From Papio anubis (taxonomy: Eukaryota > Chordata > Mammalia > Primates > Cercopithecidae), in the NCBI RefSeq assembly GCF_008728515.1, contig NC_044981.1, positions 111,343,702 to 111,407,701 on the forward strand: a DNA stretch of 64,000 nucleotides, written 5' to 3'. Below the pieces are notes generated by a model. It did no database searches and was not told the origin of the DNA. It saw nothing but the letters and a program-made list of their open reading frames with translations. Both the position numbers and the translations under genes were made by a program. Numbering within the stretch: the stretch's first letter is position 1; each line of letters begins with the position of its first letter. This document shows, one piece after another, positions 1 through 10,530 of the stretch.

Positions 1-186
1 TCTCTACTAAAAATACAAAAATTAGCCGGGTGTCTTGGCATGCACCTGTAACCCCAGCTACTTGGGAGGCTGAGGAAGGAGAATCCCTTGAACCTGGGAA
101 GTGGAGGTTGTAGTGAGCTGAGATCATGCCACTGCACTGCAGCCTGGGCAACAGAGGGAGACTCCATCTAAAAAAAAAAAAAAAAT
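1..186 (+). mobile_element. Alu (S-type), cut by window edge
   Basis: The window opens inside the second half of the left arm. The middle A-rich linker, the right arm with its 'cactgcactgcagcctggg' box and a poly-A tail of about 15 bases are visible. Poly-A at the right end fixes the plus orientation. Confidence 0.95.
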
Positions 187-219
187 CACTCACTAAAAAA
201 ACTAAATTCTGTAATAATA

Positions 220-344
220 ATATTAAGAATAGCTTAACTATAAGCACTTAGTGCCTGCCAGGCACTGTGTTAAACACTTTACATTTGTAACACATTTTAT
301 TAATATGTTCATGGCAACCCTATAAAACTATAGTAGTAGTATTA
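220..344 (-). mobile_element. MIR SINE, part 1 (split by AluJ)
   Basis: Bases resemble the reverse complement of the 3' half of MIR, with 'ccaggcactgtgttaaacac' and an 'attattatta' end. The copy is interrupted by the Alu at 345-636 and resumes after it, so MIR is the older insertion. Confidence 0.65.
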
Positions 345-636
345 TTATTAAGAAGATAGGGTCTCCCCCTTTCATCAAGGTTGGAGTGCAGTGGCATGGT
401 CATAGCTCACTGTAGCCTCAAATTCCTGGGCTCAAATGATCCTCCCACTTCAGCCTCCTGAATAACTGGGACCGCGGATGTGTGCCACCACGTCCAGCTA
501 AGTTTTTAATTTTTTTGCAGAAATGGAGTCTTGCTTTGTTGCCCAGACTGGTTTTGAATTCCTGGGCTCAAGTGATCCTCCCATCTTTGCCGCCCAAAGT
601 GCTGGGATTACAGGCATGAGACACTGCACCCGGCCA
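345..636 (-). mobile_element. AluJ inserted in a MIR
   Basis: A full dimeric Alu read in antisense. J-type features are 'gatcctcccacttcagcc' and 'tcaagtgatcctccca'. It is heavily diverged, as expected of an early primate insertion, and lies between two halves of a MIR. Confidence 0.9.
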
Positions 637-760
637 CAATTATTATTATTACATGACATGGAAAGCAAGGCATCATGAGGGTAAGTGACTGAGGTTGTAT
701 GGGCAGGAAGCAGAGAGCTGGCTAGAAAGCCAGGCTGTTGGGGCTGTACCCCTCACTCCT
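637..760 (-). mobile_element. MIR SINE, part 2
   Basis: The continuation of the MIR at 220-344, showing a degraded 'atgagggtaagtgact' core segment. Similarity fades by about 760. It is weakly conserved, so the right boundary is approximate. Confidence 0.45.
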
Positions 761-1080
761 TCTGAATCTGCTCTCCCCCAGAAGGGCAATTCTAGCCAGT
801 CTGCCGTTGCCCAGCTACGTTTGAAAGATGTTCAAATTTGGGGCAGTATGTTGAAAATAAATGTAATTATAATGCCTTTAAACATAGCCAATAAAAATGT
901 TAATCATTCTAGTAGGCAAAAATTGAAATACTAACAAAAATCCTTATTTTTTCAATTCTTTTGTGTAAAAATAAGGATTTTTGTTAGTATTTCAATACTA
1001 ACAAAATATGTATGTTATGTTACTAATATTATGTTACTAATATGTAACATGAAATACACTGTTTTAACCAGTTTAAAACA
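761..1080. other. AT-rich unique DNA with a nested hairpin
   Basis: No gene or known repeat family was recognised. The stretch contains perfect 30-base inverted arms at 922-951 and 967-996, and an additional 13-base arm at 994-1006. A further short palindromic patch built on 'atgttactaatat' follows at about 1019-1050. Confidence 0.6.
922..1006. repeat. Nested perfect inverted repeat (hairpin)
   Basis: Bases 922-951 are exactly the reverse complement of 967-996, with a 15-base spacer. The last part of the right arm (979-991) again forms a perfect inverted pair with 994-1006 across a two-base spacer. The three arms therefore alternate in direction. It does not match MADE1 or another MITE that I know. 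Confidence 0.9.
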
Positions 1081-1116
1081 TTATTTATTTATTTATTTGT
1101 TTGTTTGTTTGTTTTC
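1081..1116. repeat. TTTA/TTTG low-complexity run
   Basis: Four-base repeats TTTA and then TTTG, running into the poly-T side of the following antisense Alu arm. This is probably the diverged A-rich tail of that element. Confidence 0.85.
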
Positions 1117-1252
1117 AGAGACAGGGTCTCACTCTGTCACCCAGCCTAGAATGCAGTGGCATAATCATAGCACACTATAGCCTCAAACTCCTGGGCTCAA
1201 GAGATCCTCCGGTGTAGCTGGAAGTATAGGCACATGCCACCATGCCCAGCTT
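1117..1252 (-). mobile_element. Alu left-arm fragment (J/FLAM type)
   Basis: Antisense left Alu monomer from 'gagacagggtctcactctg' to 'catgcccagctt'. There is no right arm. The old-type words 'gatcctcc' and 'tcctgggctcaag' point to AluJ or a free left monomer. Confidence 0.8.
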
Positions 1253-1310
1253 GTTTTAACCATTTTTAAGTGTACAGCTCAAAGTTTTTCTTTTGTTTTG
1301 CTTTGTTTTT

Positions 1311-1598
1311 GTTTTTTTTTGAGATGGAATCTTGTTCTGTTGCCTAGGCGAGAGTGCAGTGGCATGATCTCGGCTCACTGCAACCTCTGCCTCCCAGGTT
1401 CAAGCGATTCTGCCTCAGCCTCCCTAGTAGCTGGGATTACACGAGCCCAACACCACACCTGGTTAATTTTTGTATTTTTAGTAGATACGGGGTTTCACCA
1501 TGTTGGCCAGGCTGGTCTCGAACTCCTGACCTCAGGTGATCTGCCCACCTTGGCCTCCTAAAGCACTGGGATTACAGGCGTGAGCCACCATCCCAGCC
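1311..1598 (-). mobile_element. AluS
   Basis: A complete antisense dimeric Alu, from its poly-T to 'gagccaccatcccagccca'. It sits directly against the L1 remnant that begins at about 1600. Confidence 0.95.
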
Positions 1599-1599
1599 C

Positions 1600-2125
1600 A
1601 ATCCAAAGAATTTAAATACATCCATGACATTGCATAGCCATCACCACTATATAATTCCAAAACCTTTTCATCTCCCTAAACAGAAACTCTGTACCCTTTA
1701 AGAAATGACTCCCCATTACCCCCCTCTCCTAGCCCCTGATAACTTTCAGTCTCCTTTTTATCTCTATTCATTTGCCTAAATTATAGACATTTCATGTAAG
1801 TGGAATCATATTCTATTTGTCCATTTGTATCTGGCCTATTTCACTGAGCATAATGTTTTCAAGGTTCATCTATGTTGTAATACGTGTCAGAATTTTGCCC
1901 ACTGTCTGTCTGTCCCACGTTTGGTTTATCTATTCATCTGTTGAGGGACACTTGGGTTGTTTTTAGTTTTTGGCTATTGTGAGTAATGTTGCTAGGAACA
2001 TGAGTGTTCAAGTATCTGAGTCCCTGTTTTCAATTCTTTGGGGTATATACCTAGGAGTAGAATTGCTGGGTCATATGGTAATTCTATATTTAACTTTTTC
2101 CACATTCTTTTTTGCTATAGAAATA
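1600..2125 (-). mobile_element. L1 (older L1M) 3' region
   Basis: Antisense of the 3' part of an old L1. The order of recognisable words is 'ttcactgagcataatg', 'gttcatctatgttgtaat', 'tggctattgtgagtaatg' and 'gggtatatacctaggagtag'. Only the end of ORF2 and the 3' region remain, so it is 5'-truncated as most L1 copies are. Confidence 0.85.
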
Positions 2126-2269
2126 AAGAGTTTTTAAAAAAGGAGATAGACTGCAATTGTATGAAGTAAACTTTGCTGATACAATTGAAATCCAAATAAA
2201 TAATTCCATTTGTGGTTGAGAATGGCAATGATATTATTATTTTATTGTATTATTTTATTTACCTTTTTT
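2126..2269. other. Short unique AT-rich stretch
   Basis: No gene or repeat was recognised. It ends in a T-rich run that leads into the next Alu monomer. Confidence 0.5.
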
Positions 2270-2433
2270 TTGGCAACAGGGTCTCACTATGTTGCCCAGG
2301 CTGGAGTGCGGTGGTCATTCACAGACATCGTCATCATGGCTTATTGCAGCCTTGAACTCCTGGGCTCAAGTGATCCTCCCAGCTCAGTCTCCTGAGTAGC
2401 TGGAACTACAGGCGTGGCCCACTGTGCTCAGCT
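2270..2433 (-). mobile_element. Free left Alu monomer (FLAM-like)
   Basis: Antisense left monomer that keeps 7SL-like bases which dimeric Alus lost, for example 'gcggtggtcattcacag'. It ends after 'gtggcccactgtgctcagc'. This suggests one of the earliest Alu-lineage monomers. Confidence 0.75.
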
Positions 2434-4009
2434 GACAATGATATTCTTGACGATGTATTTTTAATTTTGTAAAACAAACGTAAGAAATACTTGAATTGTG
2501 AAAACCATAATACAAATTCAGCCTAATGAGAGTGAATTTGTGCTTGCATTCCAAGGATCAGAGTCTCTGCATTCTTGGGGCGCTGTTTGAGACACAGACT
2601 GCAAGAGCTGGCCACCTCTGCCATGAGCAGTGTCTATATGAAGGTGCTGCGTCTGGGCATGGGACCTTTATGCTTGGGAGGCCAGGGGCCCAGCCGGGGG
2701 GGGGCACCGTGCTGGGCAGAGAGAGCCGCAGGAAGGGGCACTTCCAGATGCCAACTTGGGATTGCGGGTCTGGGGGCAGCAGAAACACCAGCTTCTGCCT
2801 GATACTACTCCTTGGCCACCAGTGGGTCAGAGGAGACCTAGTTTGCAGCTGCAGGTGGTCTGGGATTTGAGAGAGCAAAGCTGTCATGAAAACCCTGAGT
2901 TTCACTCTGGAGGCGACTAAGAGCAGTCTTGGCAAAACCAGGAAGGCGAATGGTGCCTCACATTCCTCGTTTCCTTTGGAACACCTCGTCAGAGCTTTGT
3001 TCGTTTTGCTAAGTTCAAAGCACCTTTTTCTGCTTGCACCACAGCAGGGTGAGTGCATGTGTAGGAGTGTCTCTCTGGGGAGGGAGGCCGGTGGTATGGG
3101 CCGTTGGGGAATGGCTGTGACTTTGAAAGTGCTCTCCTGGCCAGCCTAATGGTGCCCTAGAGTGACTGCTACTGGGTCCTATTAAAACAGAAGCATCCTA
3201 AGCAAATGAATAATAGAGTTACACTGGATTCAGTTTCTTAATAAAGCACCCCAGGGAATGAGTTTGCTCTCCCACTCTTTTCTAAGGGCACCTTGGGTGG
3301 AGAAAGAGGAAGAGATTGTTCTAGAGTCAGGGTGCCCTCAGGCAGGGCGCCATGATCGTCAGTGTTCCATGGAGCTAGGCCTGGCCCCCATGTTGGGCTT
3401 GGAGTCTGCAAAGTGGGGCCTCTGTGGGAGCCGCAGTGGGCTTTTCCTCACAATCATTGTGCGCGTGGGGGTGTCCTGCCCACCGAGGCTTTGGCTTGCA
3501 CCTGTACTCATAGCTCCTGGGAGCTTTTGGTGAAGAACCCCAGACCAGGCAGGAAGTTTTTAGAACCTTCTGGGCTCGGTTTCACCACCCAACTCCCTTC
3601 TCCCCACCATGAGGACTTTGGAGCTTGTTGGATTCAGCCCCTCAGGCTTGCAAGTCTCAACTGCATACAAGCAGGTGGAACAAGTCTTTAAGGAAAAAAC
3701 CTTATTCCTTTCACTTTATAGATTATTAACTCTACATGACTATTGAACTGTGGGCCTGTTTCAGCAAATGTGAAGTGACCATACCCATCCTTCATTGCCA
3801 TTTTCTATCAACCTCCGGACAATGTTTCCCTTTCCTTAATGGCACCTGGCTCATGGGTTCTCTTTGTGCTGTTTCCTGCTGCCATCTTGGGCAATGGTAA
3901 TGTCCATGTTGACAATGAGTTGGTGAACTCATTCGTCCCGTGAAAGAATTATTAAGCAGCTCCTAAAGGCTGCTAAGCAGGAATATAAATAACACTACTA
4001 TTAGTAATC
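2434..4009. other. Unique sequence, no gene seen
   Basis: This is the longest repeat-free part of the first 7 kb, moderately GC-rich around 2600-3000 and 3330-3560, with a G run at 2695-2704. Reading frames of 90-166 codons exist on both strands, but they overlap each other. I recognised no conserved domain, start context or splice pattern, so none is called. Confidence 0.6.
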
Positions 4010-4252
4010 ATGGTAATGATAATAACACTCAATGAGCACACTATGCCAAACCCAGTACTGAGCACTTTATTCACAAAGTTCTTCCTTCATAACCATGCTG
4101 TGAGGCTGGTGCTGTTGTTATCCCCATTGTACAGATGAGGCAAATAAGGCCTAGAGAGGTTAACTATTTTACCCAATGTCACACAGCTAGTGAAGGTTAG
4201 AGCCAGGATTCAACCTGAACTCTGATCCATTATTCTATACTACACTCCATCA
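4010..4252 (-). mobile_element. MIR SINE
   Basis: Nearly full-length MIR in antisense. It shows the stretch around 'attgtacagatgagg', then 'gaggttaactattttaccc', 'cacacagctag' and 'gagccaggattcaacc'. The tRNA-like head lies to the right. Confidence 0.9.
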
Positions 4253-4329
4253 AGAAGAAGGAAGGTGGTGATTTACCTAGCATCCCAGCATCGATTGAAC
4301 CCAGCTGTGTGAATCTTTACCTAATCCGC

Positions 4330-4600
4330 ATGGTCAGAGCCTCTCCATCCACCACCTCCCTCACCATCCAGTCTAGTTCTTGCACATTTCTGCAGCATCA
4401 CTTCCTTTGAGAAGCTTTTTCTGACTCTGCTCCAGACTCCTCCCTTCCTTTACCTCCCCTGTCTCCACCTCTGTCTTGGGTCCTATGACGCTCTTTTGCC
4501 TACTCAATAGTGAACCTCCTGAGAGCAGACACCTCACCCGTCAACTTTGCATTCTCAGGGCTGGGTGCAGGGTCTGCCGCATCGTCGTGCTCTGTAAACT
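4330..4600 (+). mobile_element. L2 3' end
   Basis: Degraded L2-like text rich in 'cttcctttgagaagctttt', 'tgactctgctccagactcc' and 'cctcctgagagcagacacc'. The last follows the L2 3' motif of a short 'gagggcaggga'-like box. Boundaries are approximate. Confidence 0.6.
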
Positions 4601-4844
4601 GTGAAAACAAAGACAGGTGGAATCACCATTCTGCATTCCATGGAAGCTATGTGCTTATCTGCCTGCACCGAGGAGTCCTTACTCCTAGAACCAGGCTCAG
4701 TATCGTGCATAGGGCAAGTGCTTAAAAGTGTCATAATTTGAATCACACACCCCATAAGACGTGTATTCATCTCTCAGGTATAGTAACTCAGAGATGACTT
4801 CATAATCCTGCCACATTTTAATTTTAATTAATTAATTTTTTTTT

Positions 4845-5132
4845 TTTGAGACAGGGTCTTGCTCTGCTGCCCAGGCTGGAGTGCAGTGACACAATCTCGG
4901 CTTACTGCAACCAACTTCCGCCTCCAGGGCTCAAGCAATTCTCATGCCTTAGCCTCCTGAGTAGTTAGGATTACAGGAATGCGTCATCACGCTTGGCTAA
5001 TTTTTGTATTTTTAGTAAACACAGAGTTTTACCCTGTTGGCCAGGCTGGTCTTGAACTCCTGGCCTCAAGTAATCCACCTGCTTCGGCCTCCCAAAGTGC
5101 TGGGATTATAGACATGAGCCACTGCGCCTGGT
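4845..5132 (-). mobile_element. AluS/J
   Basis: A complete antisense Alu, preceded by a TTAA/T-rich stretch from about 4816. Several non-CpG differences suggest a fairly old copy. Confidence 0.95.
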
Positions 5133-5744
5133 CTCTGCTGGATTTTTAAACAAGATTCTCCTATAGAAAATATCTGGATGGCAATATTAGCAATTTTAAA
5201 GTTGACTGATTTTTCTGCTTTGATCCCATGCCTCAGTTCTAGGACCAATATCAGGGCTGTGGCTTACAGATGGGGTATGTGGGGTAGGCTCACTGCACAC
5301 CAATGCGTGGTGTGGGTCCAATGGTCACTGTGAGGATGAGGGGAGACTGGCCTCCCACGACACTTGCCCCCTGGTGACATGGAGGTAAGCCTCCGTGTGA
5401 CGAGGCTGATGGTCATGTGTGAGAGGACACAAGCTCCATGGACACAAGTCCCTCTCTTCTTACCCATGTTGGACACAATCTGGGGGTCCCAGGCAGTCTG
5501 TCTGGGTTAGTACTGTCAGTACTGTCGTCCCCACTCAGGGGTATGCAGACTCTATGTTTCCTCACTGACTCTTCCCAAATCACCTACTACAGAAGTGGCT
5601 TCTTCGCTCTTTGAGATTTCAAATTCCCACCACACAGCTGGGTCCGAGAACCCTTAGAGCATCTCAAAGCTTTCATTCCTCTGCACATAGCTTCATCCCA
5701 ACCTGGACGGCCCCCACTGGATTCAGGCAGAAGTGCTCAGTGCA
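5133..5744. other. Unique sequence, no gene seen
   Basis: No repeat family was recognised. Short open frames on both strands have no recognisable product. Confidence 0.5.
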
Positions 5745-5975
5745 TCGCACATGGCTCTACAGTCAGGTGGACCAGGCTGAATCCCAGCCGTCACTTGCAG
5801 ATGGTGGCATCTGGGGTATGTTCCCTTACCTCTCGGAGTCTCTGTTTCCTTAACTACAAAATGAGGAAAAAATTTTTTTAAAAAGCTACTATGTACCTAC
5901 TTTCTAAGGTTGTTGTAGGATTAAATAAAATAATCTGTGCAAGATCATTGGGATAGTCCCTGGCAAATGTTAATC
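5745..5975 (+). mobile_element. MIR SINE
   Basis: Sense MIR showing 'tctgtttccttaactacaaa', then 'taaggttgttgtaggattaa' and 'gtccctggcaaatgtt'. The interior is disturbed by an A/T run at 5868-5884. Confidence 0.8.
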
Positions 5976-6231
5976 TTTCAGTCAATGTTCACTGTTAGAA
6001 TCAGATGTTAAATAACTGCATGCCCATCTTGACTGGCTTCCTGTTGCTACTATTATCTAATTGCTGTGAGCCTTCATTTTGGTGGCTCTTTGAAGCATCT
6101 GGTCTCCACTCTCAGTCCTCACCGGGCTGCTGACCAGGGCTTGGAATGAGAACTGTCAGCCACCACCAGATGTCTGTACAAAGCGGGGACACCTACTCAA
6201 ATCTCTGCTCCCGTTTCAAAATCTGCTAAGA

Positions 6232-6524
6232 GGCTGGGATGGTGGCTCATGCCTGCAATCCCAGCACTTTCGGAGGCCAAGGTGGGAGGATCGCTTGTGT
6301 TCAGGAGTTTGGGACCACCCTGGGCAACATAGTGAAACCCCATCTCTACAAAAAATTTAAAAAATTGTAACTGGGCATGATAGTGCGTGCCTGTAGTCCC
6401 AGTTATTCAGGAGGCTCAGCGGGGAGGATCACCTGAGCCCAGGAAGGTCGAGGCTGCAGTGAGCTGTGATTGCGCCACTGCGCTCCAGCTTAGGCAATAG
6501 AGATTGTCTCCAAAGAAAAAAATT
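6232..6524 (+). mobile_element. AluJ
   Basis: A complete sense Alu with J-type 'gggaggatcgcttg', 'cctgggcaacatagtgaaa' and 'gaggctgcagtgagctgtga'. The tail is short and impure. Confidence 0.95.
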
Positions 6525-6835
6525 ATGCTAAAAGCTGAACTTTCCATGATTAACTTAGGTACATTGACTTAGGAATGATCAATATCGCAGCCAATATTGG
6601 ACTTTCATGCTCAGGTTGCTTTGCCGACTTCATTAAGTTTTCCGGAGAGTTTCCTTTTGTCGGTTACCTTCGTGCAATTGAAAGGGAACACACTGTGGTG
6701 GCAAATAAGGACTTGGGGGGCCCTGGGAGAACATCATATTCCTTAACCCTTAAAACCTGTTGGGTTCTAAATAGCTGCTTTGAACCCCCTATTTTTTTTT
6801 TAAATAGGGGAACCTCAAACCATTTGCCAATTAGC
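6525..6835. other. Unique sequence with small palindrome
   Basis: No gene was recognised. At about 6788-6811 a perfect 9-base stem pairs 'cccctattt' with 'aaatagggg' around a T run. Confidence 0.5.
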
Positions 6836-6852
6836 ATATATATATATATATA
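6836..6852. repeat. (TA)n microsatellite
   Basis: About eight TA units directly before the poly-T of the next Alu. Confidence 0.9.
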
Positions 6853-7104
6853 TTTTTTTTTTTGAGACAGAGTCTCCCTTTGTTGCCCAGTCTGGAGTGT
6901 GGTGGCACGATCTCCGCTCACTGCAACCTCTGCCTCCTGGGTTCAAGTGATTCTCCTGCTTCAGTCTCCTGAGTAGCTGGGATTACAGGTGCCCATCACC
7001 ATGCCCAGCTAATTTTTATATTTTTAGTAGAGACCGAGTTTCACCATGTTGGCCAGGCTAGTCTCAAACTCCTGACCCCAGGTGATCCGCCCACCTCCGC
7101 TTGG
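6853..7104 (-). mobile_element. AluS, 5'-truncated
   Basis: Antisense Alu that stops after 'ggtgatccgcccacctccgc', so about the first 45 bases of the Alu head are missing at the right side. Confidence 0.93.
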
Positions 7105-8647
7105 CATATTCTTGTTCCCAAATTGCCATCTACTACAGGAGAATTGCTTCTAAGAACATTTTGACTCCCTGCTCATCCGCAGGGAAGCGAATGGGCCCAG
7201 CCCTGGGGTGGGAAGCTGCAGATGTGATGTCACTTCCCTGTGCTCTGATTGGTGGTTCCCGGAAGACCCCCCACCATCTCATCTGTAGCGTACTTTCTTT
7301 TTTTTTCATGTTGACCAGGGTTCCCTCTGTCACTTTTGCCTCTCTGAGTTCAGACTTGTCAGAAACCAGAACCCACCACGGATTTATCTTTCCCTACACA
7401 CGCTTTGCCCCTCAGCCCTCGCCACGCCCCTTCCTTTCAGCCAGGTCCCCTCCCTCTCCTCCAAATTGGCTCCCATCTTTCTGGCTGTTTGCAGAATAGT
7501 CCCAACCCACCCATCACTCCAGAGCTATGGCCTCCTGCCTTCCTTGGCTTCTCTCCTCCCTAATTATTTAGCACTTAAGTGGATTTTTCTGTCCATCTGT
7601 AATTTGTTGTGGATGTTTCTGTTTCTGTCATTTCTGTTTATGCATATTTACAGTTACTTCAATTATCTGTTCTAATGGTGAGCTAGGTGCATGAATAATT
7701 TAAAAAGAATTTACATTTGGCTTTGGAATGCATTTCTTTACTCACATTTGAGTTTGGGGGTGTCTGATATTCCAGGAATTTAAATTTCAAACTAAATAAT
7801 GAAGCCACAATCTAAAATGTCTTGGGAGGAGTAGGGGAGCTACTCGTCATTGCTTTTCCCCTGGTCCCCAAATTCCCTTGGCATCCACCTCCATGAAGAC
7901 ATGAAGTTGGAAAGTATCACTTCTCATACAGTTGGCTTGTTCTGAACCCCAGAGAGCGCTTGCAGTTCTCTCAGGGAGTCTGTCTCCGCTGTTTGTCTGG
8001 TACATGTTGTCTCTATCAAGCGGGGAGGTAATCAGAGGCTGACTTAGAGGAAAATTATCAGGGCTCATGTAATTACCTCTGGAAGAAAAAATCCTTAATT
8101 GTAAGACTTTGCCAAATGAACATTCATTAAATGTGTCTGCTCATAAGCACATATACAAATGCAACCAGTCTGATTTTTTGGAAAACTTGTCTCTTCACAA
8201 TCCTGATTGTAAGATACGAAAGCAACATGATGTATGATTGAAAATATTAACTGGCTTTAAACGATCAGGGTCCTTTCACATAAACATCGATGCCCACACA
8301 GGGTTGAATAAACAGATGACATTCACGCTGCTGTCCTGGGCGAATGTTTGCAGCCCTGACCGCACCACAAGAAATATTTAAGTTGAGCTGATTTGTTACA
8401 TAAACACTCTAACCTCAAACTCAGTCTCTGCAATTACACTGCCCTCCTCTGAGGCCCGCCACACCAAAACAGAGGGGCACAGGCACAAACCTGTCTGGAG
8501 TCTCCTTTTAATCCTGGGATGAAATACAGTTAATAACGTATCTGAAAGTTTGTATTTTTAAAGCATTTCAGGAGACTAAAATGCAAACCTAGGGTGCTAA
8601 GGAGAAGAGAAGCCTAACCACTGCATGTGATTTTATAAAAATGAATT
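7105..8647. other. Repeat-poor island of 1.5 kb
   Basis: No transposable element was recognised, in a window that otherwise carries an Alu every 1.2 kb. The part at 7850-8520 holds homeodomain-like cores ('taattacctc') and mixed AT/GC composition. No coding frame is credible. Comparison with other mammals would show whether it is a conserved noncoding element. Confidence 0.45.
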
Positions 8648-8947
8648 GGCCATGAGCCGTGGTGGCTCATGGCTGTAATCCCAGCACTTTGGGAGGCCGA
8701 GGTGGGCAGATCACGAGGTCAAGAGATCAAGACCTTCCTGGCCAACATGGTGAAACCCCGTCCCTACTAAAAACACAAAAATTAGCTGGGTGTGCTGGTG
8801 GTGCGCCTGTGATCCTAGCTACTCTGGAGGCTGAGGCAGGGGAATCGCTTGAACCCGGAAGGCGGAGGTTGCGGTGAGCCGAGATTGCGCCACTGCACTC
8901 CAGCTTGGTGACAGAGTGAGACTCTATCTCAAAAAAAAAAAAAAAAA
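8648..8947 (+). mobile_element. AluY
   Basis: A complete sense Alu with Y-type 'atcacgaggtcaagagatca', 'ttgcggtgagccgagat' and a poly-A tail of about 17. CpG decay is low to moderate. Confidence 0.93.
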
Positions 8948-9590
8948 GAATCAAAGCATGGATACAAGGCCTCTGGCAGGCAGGTGAAAAGCCATCCCCC
9001 AGGGCTGGCCTCAGGCTGCTTGCAGGAGCTCCTGCCAGCCCAGTCTCACCCCGCCAGCCCCCACCCACTGATCCTCTCAGTGGGTTCTGAGACCATTTTA
9101 GAAGCACCCCTTCCCAAACTTGTTCATCTTTCTTCATCCACTGAGTCTAGTGTGATGCCTGGCCTGGGAGGCACTCAACTTTTAAAGGATTATTAGACAA
9201 GATCCTGGAAGGGGAGCTTCTGAGCTCAGATGACACTTCCTTCCTCTGCTGCCAGTTGCACCTTCCTAAGAGGACTGCAGTTGCTGAGCTGGCGTAAGAA
9301 TTAAACTTTGGGAGCTTGGGAGCCTAGCAAAGCCTTAGCTGAGAAAGGTACGTGAGAAAAAATTGAAACGACTTGTCTCCAAAGGAATACAAGGAATTGA
9401 AGGGGCTCTAATGGGCGGTGGGGGGAGGGGAGGCAGGTCGTGGCGGCGGTGCATAAATACGCAGTGGGTGGGGCACACTGAGTTGACAGCTCTCAACATC
9501 TCTTCATCCCTTCCAGGAGTATTTCTCTAGCACCTCCCATGTGCTAGGCATTGTGCTAGGCAAACAGTGATACAAAAGTGGAGTTTAGGT
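8948..9590. other. Unique sequence with promoter-like core
   Basis: No gene was recognised. It contains the GC-rich and TATA-like segment at 9411-9460. Around 9510-9570 there is a fragment of the kind 'atgtgctaggcattgtgcta' that resembles an ancient SINE. Confidence 0.5.
9411..9460 (+). promoter_or_regulatory. Possible core promoter (GC box + TATA-like)
   Basis: A 'gggcgg' box at 9413-9418, a G-rich tract to 9434 and 'cataaata' at 9452-9459 lie in the order and spacing seen in TATA promoters. No transcript or coding exon follows that I can identify, so this could be chance. Confidence 0.2.
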
Positions 9591-9757
9591 TAACTCCTAA
9601 ACTTCGGTACGCAGAAGAATGACCTTGTGAATTTGTTAAAACACAGATTCCCAGGATTATCCCCAGAGTCCAGCTGATTACATCTAAATGGAGACAGGAA
9701 GCTGCATTTTGTAAACAACTCTCTCAGGTGATTCTAATGAAGATGATCCCAGGGCCA
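9591..9757 (+). mobile_element. MER5A-type hAT DNA transposon relic
   Basis: Recognisable parts are 'gaatttgttaaaacacagat', a C-rich centre and 'ctcaggtgattctaatga', in the order of the non-autonomous MER5A element. Terminal repeats are worn away, so the ends are approximate. Confidence 0.7.
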
Positions 9758-9918
9758 GTTTTTTGCTCTGTTACCCAGGCTGGAGTGCAGTGGCACAGTC
9801 AGAGTTCGCTGCAGCCTTGAACTCCTGGCCACAAGCGATCCTCCTGCTTCAGCTTCAGGGTAGCTGGGACTACAGGCACGTGCCACCATGTCCAGCTTCT
9901 GTGCCTTTTTTTTTTTTT
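9758..9918 (-). mobile_element. Alu left-arm fragment
   Basis: Antisense left Alu monomer from 'tttgctctgttacccaggc' to 'gccaccatgtccagctt', followed by a T run at 9907-9918. The right arm is absent. Confidence 0.8.
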
Positions 9919-10191
9919 AAGTTGCAATTCTAAAACCTGCAGTAAAAACTACCCTAAATGCCTGGGGACCTGCTATTAATTGCCCAGAGAGGATTTCTAT
10001 GGGCAACTGGCTCCTGTGGTTTTGCTTAACTTGAATACGCTGGATGTGGCCAGTTATGGGTGCTGCCTCATGAAAACTGTCCATTGTAGTTGGAACAGGG
10101 CACCCACAGCCTAGGACACAGGAAAGCGCCACACTTTGGACCTGGGGAGGTTGCTATCCTAGAGTTTAAGTAGCACAAAAGAATAAGGATT
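9919..10191. other. Unique sequence, nothing recognised
   Basis: A short unique interval between a fragmentary Alu and the tandem Alu pair. No gene, repeat or clear signal was seen. Confidence 0.5.
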
Positions 10192-10207
10192 AAAATACCT
10201 ACGGTGA

Positions 10208-10514
10208 CTGGGTGTGGTGGCTCACGCCTGTAATCCCAGCACTTGGGGAGGCAGAGGTGGAGGATTGCTTGGGCTGAGGAGTTCGAGACCAGCCTGGGCA
10301 GCATGGCAAAACCCTGTCTCTACGAAAAATATAAAAAATTAGCCAGGTGTGATGGTGCATGCCTGTAGTCCCAGCTACTCAAGGGGCCGAAGTGGGAGGA
10401 TCACTTTAGTCCAGGAGGCGGAGGTTGCAGTGAGTCAAGATCATGCCACTGTACTCCAGCCTGAGTGACAAAGTGAGACCCGGTCCCCCAACACCCCCAA
10501 AAAGAGAACAACAA
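10208..10514 (+). mobile_element. AluJ
   Basis: A sense Alu with J-type 'ggattgcttgggctgaggag' and an impure C/A-rich tail. It is flanked by the 16-base target repeat on both sides. Confidence 0.93.
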
Positions 10515-10530
10515 AAAATACCTAAGGTGA

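Noticed and set aside
922..996. Reading the palindrome as the MADE1 miniature transposon
   Set aside because: Its arms do not resemble the MADE1 terminal sequence, and length and spacing differ.
1298..1561. Open frames with the repeated pattern of 'SASQVAGITG' and 'GFHHVGQAGLELL'
   Set aside because: These are translations of antisense Alu. The same peptide recurs at dozens of Alus across the window on both strands, so they are not genes.
2558..3058. 166-codon minus-strand frame in unique DNA
   Set aside because: It overlaps several plus-strand frames in GC-rich DNA where stops are rare, and no motif, splice site or start context supports it.
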